This document shows, one piece after another, positions 60,384 to 64,000 of a stretch of 64,000 nt of DNA. The notes below the pieces were generated by a model. It ran no database searches, was not told the origin of the DNA, and was given only the letters and a program-made list of their open reading frames with translations. This DNA is from Pseudomonas frederiksbergensis. Lineage in GTDB: Bacteria; Pseudomonadota; Gammaproteobacteria; Pseudomonadales; Pseudomonadaceae. Numbering within the stretch: position 1 is the stretch's first letter; the number at the start of each line of letters is the position of its first letter. The stretch spans positions 5,084,001 to 5,148,000 of the forward strand of contig NZ_CP142104.1 of assembly GCF_035751725.1 (NCBI RefSeq). The letters are read 5' to 3'. The position numbers and the translations under genes were made by a program.

Positions 60384-61223
60384 ATGAGCGAAGATCGATC
60401 GACCAACGGGCAGAAGTCATGGCTGGGCAAGCTCACCCAGGCTTTTGCCCATGAGCCGAAAAACCGCCAGGAGCTGCTGGAGCTGCTGCGCGATGCACAC
60501 CAGAACAAATTGCTGGACAGCGAAGCGCTGGCCATCGTCGAAGGCGCCATCCAGGTGGCTGACCTGCAAGTGCGCGACATCATGGTCCCGCGCTCGCAGA
60601 TGGTCAGCATCAAGGCGACCCAGACTCCCCGCGAATTCCTGCCCGCCGTGGTCGACTCCGCTCACTCGCGCTATCCGGTCGTTGGCGAGAGCCATGACGA
60701 TGTCATGGGCGTGCTGCTGGCCAAGGACCTGCTGCCGCTGATCCTCCAGGAGAACGGCGACAGCTTCAACATCAAGGATTTGCTGCGTCCGGCCACGTTC
60801 GTGCCCGAGTCGAAGCGCCTGAACGTGCTGTTGCGTGAATTCCGCGCCAACCACAACCACATGGCCATCGTCATCGACGAATACGGCGGCGTGGCCGGGC
60901 TGGTCACCATTGAAGACGTGCTCGAACAGATCGTCGGCGACATCGAGGACGAGCACGATGTCGAGGAAGACAGCTACATCAAGCCACTGCCCAGCGGTGA
61001 TTTCCTGATCAAGGCCCTGACGCCGATCGAAAACTTCAACGAGTTCTTCGACAGCGAATTCTCCGATGATGAGTTCGACACCGTCGGCGGCCTGGTGATG
61101 AGTGCTTTCGGCCACCTGCCCAAGCGCAATGAAACGACGGAGATCGGCTCCTGGCGCTTCCGCATCCTGAATGCCGACAGCCGCCGGATCCATCTGCTGC
61201 GCCTGTCACCCATTGGCCGATAA
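60384..61223 (+). CDS. corC: CorC/YbeX family CBS-domain protein
   Basis: A 279-residue soluble protein with two CBS domains (residues about 70-190, from VADLQVRDIMVPRSQM to GLVTIEDVLEQIVGDI) and a C-terminal CorC_HlyC domain (about 205-275). Implicated in Mg2+/Co2+ homeostasis and, with YbeY, in ribosome metabolism. AAAGGA lies upstream of the ATG. Between ybeY and lnt, the standard order. Confidence 0.94.
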   Translation: MSEDRSTNGQKSWLGKLTQAFAHEPKNRQELLELLRDAHQNKLLDSEALAIVEGAIQVADLQVRDIMVPRSQMVSIKATQTPREFLPAVVDSAHSRYPVVGESHDDVMGVLLAKDLLPLILQENGDSFNIKDLLRPATFVPESKRLNVLLREFRANHNHMAIVIDEYGGVAGLVTIEDVLEQIVGDIEDEHDVEEDSYIKPLPSGDFLIKALTPIENFNEFFDSEFSDDEFDTVGGLVMSAFGHLPKRNETTEIGSWRFRILNADSRRIHLLRLSPIGR

Positions 61224-61250
61224 CCCTTTCAAGACCCGCTAAGGACAAAA

Positions 61251-62774
61251 ATGCGCTGGATAACCCGCCCCGGCTGGCCCGGTAACCTGCTGGCCGTGGT
61301 GGCTGGCGCGATCACCACCCTGGCCCTGGCGCCCTTTGACATCTGGCCGCTGGCATTGCTGGCGGTCGGGTTGTTCTATGCCGGGCTGCGTGAGCTTTCA
61401 CCGCGCCAGGCCTTGGGTCGTGGCTGGTGCTTCGGTTTTGGCCTGTTTGGCGCCGGCACCAGTTGGATCTACGTCAGCATCCATAACTTCGGCGGCGCCT
61501 CGGTGCTGCTCGCCGGCTTCTTGATGCTGCTGTTCATCGCCGCCATCGCCTGGTTCTTCGCCCTGCCCGCCTGGCTCTGGGCGCGCTGGTTGCGCCGTAA
61601 CGAGGCGCCATTGGCCGATGCCCTGGCCTTCGCCGCGCTGTGGTTGGGCCAGGAAGCGTTTCGTGGCTGGTTCCTGACAGGTTTCCCTTGGCTTTACTCC
61701 GGCTACAGCCAGCTCGACGGCCCGCTCGCCGGCCTCGCGCCGCTGGGAGGTATGTGGCTGATTTCCTTCACACTGGCCCTGACCGCCGCATTGCTCTACA
61801 ACGCGCCCCGGTTGCTGCGTTCCGGACGCAAGGCCTTTATCGTCGCGGGCGTGGCGTTGCTGATCGGCCCATGGGCGGCCGGCATCGCGCTCAAAGGACA
61901 CGCCTGGACCAGCCCTTCGGGCGATCCGCTGAGTGTCGCGGCGATCCAGGGCAACATCGAACAAAGCATGAAGTGGGATCCCGAGCAGCTCAACGCGCAA
62001 CTGGCGCTGTATCGCGACATGAGTTTCACCTCCAAGCGCGTCGATCTGCTGGTCTGGCCGGAAACCGCCGTGCCGGTCTTAAAGGAATCGGCCCAGGGCT
62101 ACCTGGACATGATGGGCAGTTTCGCCGCCGAGCGGCGTTCAGCGCTGATCACTGGCGTACCGATTCGCCAGGAAGTGCGCCACGAAAAACGCTACTTCAA
62201 TGGCATCACCGTGACCGGCGAAGGTGACGGCACTTACCTGAAGCAAAAGCTGGTGCCTTTCGGCGAATACGTGCCATTGCAGGATCTGCTGCGTGGGCTG
62301 ATTGCCTTTTTCGACCTGCCGATGTCGGATTTCGCCCGTGGCCCGGCTGACCAGCCATTGCTCCAGGCCAAGGGTTACCAGATCGCGCCGTTCATTTGTT
62401 ATGAAGTGGTGTACCCGGAATTCGCCGCCAGTCTCTCAGCGAGAAGCGACCTGCTGCTGACCATCAGCAACGACACCTGGTTCGGCACCTCGATCGGCCC
62501 GCTGCAGCACCTGCAAATGGCCCAGATGCGCGCCTTGGAGGCCGGCCGCTGGATGATTCGCGCCACCAACAATGGCGTGACCGGCCTGATCAACCCCTTC
62601 GGCCAGATCACCGCACAGATCCCACAGTTCCAACGCGGCATTCTCTATGGCGAAGTGGTGCCGATGCACGAACTGACGCCGTACCTGCAATGGCGCTCGT
62701 GGCCGCTGATCGTCCTGTGCGTGTTGCTGCTGGGCTGGGCGTTGGTGGCGAGCCGGATGGCCAAGACGGTTTAA
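61251..62774 (+). CDS. lnt: apolipoprotein N-acyltransferase
   Basis: A 507-residue inner-membrane enzyme that adds the third acyl chain to lipoproteins. Six helices occupy residues about 10-210. The periplasmic nitrilase domain carries the triad: Glu in VWPETAVP, Lys in LKQKLVPFGEYVP, Cys in FICYEVVYPE. A final helix (LIVLCVLLLGWALVAS) closes it. TAAGGAC precedes the ATG. Confidence 0.96.
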   Translation: MRWITRPGWPGNLLAVVAGAITTLALAPFDIWPLALLAVGLFYAGLRELSPRQALGRGWCFGFGLFGAGTSWIYVSIHNFGGASVLLAGFLMLLFIAAIAWFFALPAWLWARWLRRNEAPLADALAFAALWLGQEAFRGWFLTGFPWLYSGYSQLDGPLAGLAPLGGMWLISFTLALTAALLYNAPRLLRSGRKAFIVAGVALLIGPWAAGIALKGHAWTSPSGDPLSVAAIQGNIEQSMKWDPEQLNAQLALYRDMSFTSKRVDLLVWPETAVPVLKESAQGYLDMMGSFAAERRSALITGVPIRQEVRHEKRYFNGITVTGEGDGTYLKQKLVPFGEYVPLQDLLRGLIAFFDLPMSDFARGPADQPLLQAKGYQIAPFICYEVVYPEFAASLSARSDLLLTISNDTWFGTSIGPLQHLQMAQMRALEAGRWMIRATNNGVTGLINPFGQITAQIPQFQRGILYGEVVPMHELTPYLQWRSWPLIVLCVLLLGWALVASRMAKTV

Positions 62775-62800
62775 CTCGTTCCCCATGTGAATGAAAACCC

Positions 62801-62830
62801 TGTGGCGAGGGAGCTTGCTCCCTCGCCACA
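62801..62830. repeat. perfect REP hairpin between lnt and ydcF
   Basis: TGTGGCGAGGGAGC and its exact complement surround a 2-base loop: 14 bp of uninterrupted stem. It sits between two convergent genes and is the same sequence class as the elements near lrp and cioA. Confidence 0.8.
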
Positions 62831-62859
62831 ACAGCTATCACTTCGCTCCACGCGGTGTG

Positions 62860-63621
62860 TCAGCGATAGAAAAACCAATACCCCACCAGCCCCGCCGCCT
62901 CGTTCATCAACTGCCCGGATTGCCAGATCGCCTTGAACTCCGGCATCCAGCCACCCAGTGGCCGGGCGTTGTCCTGACCCAGGAACCCGACAGGCGCCGG
63001 CACCACTTCAAAACCCGAACGCTCGAAACTCCAAACCGCCCGCGACATGTGCCAAGCCTGGGTGACCACCACGACTCGCTTGATACCTGCGGGCAGCAGG
63101 ATCTCGGCGCTCATCTGGGCGTTTTCCCACGTGGTGCGGCTACGCTCTTCCTGCCAACGCACGGTCACGCCGAAATCATCGAACATCGAGTCGGCCATCA
63201 GCTTCGCCTCGCTGGGCGGGGTTCCGTAGTGCAAGCCGCCGCTGGTGAGCACCGGCAGCCCGGACGCCTTGGCCAGCCGCGCCGCGTAACGCTGTCGCTC
63301 CAGGCCGATGCCGGTGGGCTGGTCGGCGCCCCAGGCCAGGTCGCCGCGCTCACGACCGGAACCCAGCACCACAATGGCATCGGCACGCTGGGCCAGGGTC
63401 GTCCATTCTCCAGGCAGCAGGGGCGGTTCACGCTCCAATGCCTTGGCGCTCCATTGCACCATCACCGGCAGGCTCATCAACCAGAAACCACCCAGCCCCA
63501 CGGCAAAACACCAGCGGGCCAGGCGCGGCCGTGAGTTGCGCCACCACCAGGCGAGCGCCAGCAGCAACAAAAGAATGCCGGGCGGCAATAAAAGTTGTTT
63601 GATGAAATAGCGAAATGGCAT
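62860..63621 (-). CDS. YdcF/ElyC-family membrane protein (DUF218)
   Basis: A 253-residue protein with two N-terminal helices (LLLPPGILLLLLALAWWW and WCFAVGLGGFWLMSLPVMV), then a DUF218 domain with ADAIVVLGSGRERGD, LPVLTSGG, and VVVTQAWHMSRA. ElyC/SanA relatives affect envelope integrity and undecaprenyl-phosphate supply. The exact role is unknown. Confidence 0.88.
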   Translation of the reverse strand: MPFRYFIKQLLLPPGILLLLLALAWWWRNSRPRLARWCFAVGLGGFWLMSLPVMVQWSAKALEREPPLLPGEWTTLAQRADAIVVLGSGRERGDLAWGADQPTGIGLERQRYAARLAKASGLPVLTSGGLHYGTPPSEAKLMADSMFDDFGVTVRWQEERSRTTWENAQMSAEILLPAGIKRVVVVTQAWHMSRAVWSFERSGFEVVPAPVGFLGQDNARPLGGWMPEFKAIWQSGQLMNEAAGLVGYWFFYR

Positions 63622-63724
63622 CGGGCATCTCCATAGATGCCCGAAGCCTAGGTGGGTTGCCGAAAGGCGACAACAGATTCTAAAAATCTCGAATCAAAAA
63701 AAAGCGACACGCGTGAATCCGGCT

Positions 63725-64000
63725 CTACTTGAACTGCAGTGACCGGACCTTTACAGCATCCTTATCAGGCGTCCGGTCCTTGAGCCATACAACCTTGGCC
63801 GAACGGGGCGCATCGAGACGCTTGTTTGCCTGGGGCCCGATTGCGGGGGCCTGGTGCCCGACCTGCTCCAGGTAGGCCTTGACCAGTTCGAACTCTGCGG
63901 GGCTCAGGCCGCGTAGCTCCAGCTCTGCCGGACGTTCATCACGCAAGCGACCGGCGGTTCTTGCAGCGTCCAGGGCCACCCCGAGACGATCGATCAGTTT
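63725..64000 (-). CDS. C-terminal part of an unidentified protein (cut by window edge)
   Basis: The last 91 codons of a minus-strand gene that starts beyond the window. Visible features are a helical, charged stretch (RPAELELRGLSPAEFELVKAYLEQVG), a low-complexity link (HQAPAIGPQANKRLD), and a basic end KDAVKVRSLQFK. GC-rich third positions support coding. I do not recognise the family. A GTG at 63979 is internal, not the likely start. Confidence 0.6.
   Translation of the reverse strand, partial: KLIDRLGVALDAARTAGRLRDERPAELELRGLSPAEFELVKAYLEQVGHQAPAIGPQANKRLDAPRSAKVVWLKDRTPDKDAVKVRSLQFK

Overview
The window is chromosomal DNA from a Pseudomonas of the P. fluorescens complex. Evidence: GC-rich coding with strongly GC-biased third positions; gene order that, from memory, matches P. 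aeruginosa and P. putida (PilZ/mapZ-radA-ankB-katB-mscL-fprB, and amn, acyl-CoA dehydrogenase, ladS-thiD-thiE-hemL, miaB-phoH-ybeY-corC-lnt); and many copies of the GTGGCGAGGG...CTTGCTCCCGC type of REP repeat. No prophage, insertion sequence, CRISPR array, rRNA or tRNA was seen. It holds about 64 genes. All are intact except one cut by the right edge.

Layout. 1-8 kb: a c-di-GMP receptor (PilZ), RadA, periplasmic catalase KatB with AnkB, the mechanosensitive channel MscL, a ferredoxin/flavodoxin-NADP reductase divergent from a LuxR solo (PpoR type), and the rRNA methylase RlmG. 7.9-12.2 kb: the cyanide-insensitive bd oxidase cioAB with a tiny third gene (DUF2474), an ANR-like box and a REP doublet, then a divergent MFS exporter. 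12.2-16.7 kb: a PaoABC-type molybdenum aldehyde oxidoreductase operon divergent from a higBA toxin-antitoxin pair. 16.7-20.4 kb: a DJ-1 family protein that has lost its catalytic residues, a small exported protein, a purine permease and TrmA. 20.5-26.2 kb: a quinate/shikimate catabolic island (aroQ, aroE-like, TetR regulator, two-domain quiC, MFS transporter). A shared 15-bp motif lies in front of both transcription units.

26-36 kb: two EamA exporters, a zinc metallopeptidase with a secreted hydrolase, HAD phosphatase/TesB thioesterase/GNAT genes, a histone-deacetylase-like amidohydrolase, a flavoprotein and RhlE helicase. 36-45 kb: a DEDDh exonuclease beside a NYN-domain protein, DUF2076, a YciC-like membrane protein overlapping a membrane-anchored EEP-family enzyme, HrpB helicase, a small lipoprotein, a cation-efflux pump and a DUF6515 exported protein. 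45-53 kb: an Lrp/AsnC regulator facing an unexplained 200-bp unit with its own terminator, DUF2788, RluE, AMP nucleosidase, an AidB-like acyl-CoA dehydrogenase and the LadS hybrid sensor kinase. 53-63 kb: thiD-thiE-hemL (cofactor synthesis) and the miaB / phoH-ybeY-corC-lnt core cluster (tRNA modification, rRNA maturation, lipoprotein acylation), then YdcF and a truncated gene.

Most of the window is conserved core. Points worth a second look are the DJ-1 homologue with several active-site substitutions, the candidate operator of the quinate regulon, the DUF2474 gene of the bd oxidase, the unassigned terminated unit opposite lrp, nested inverted repeats between paoA and higB, the exonuclease-NYN nuclease pair, and the REP doublets.
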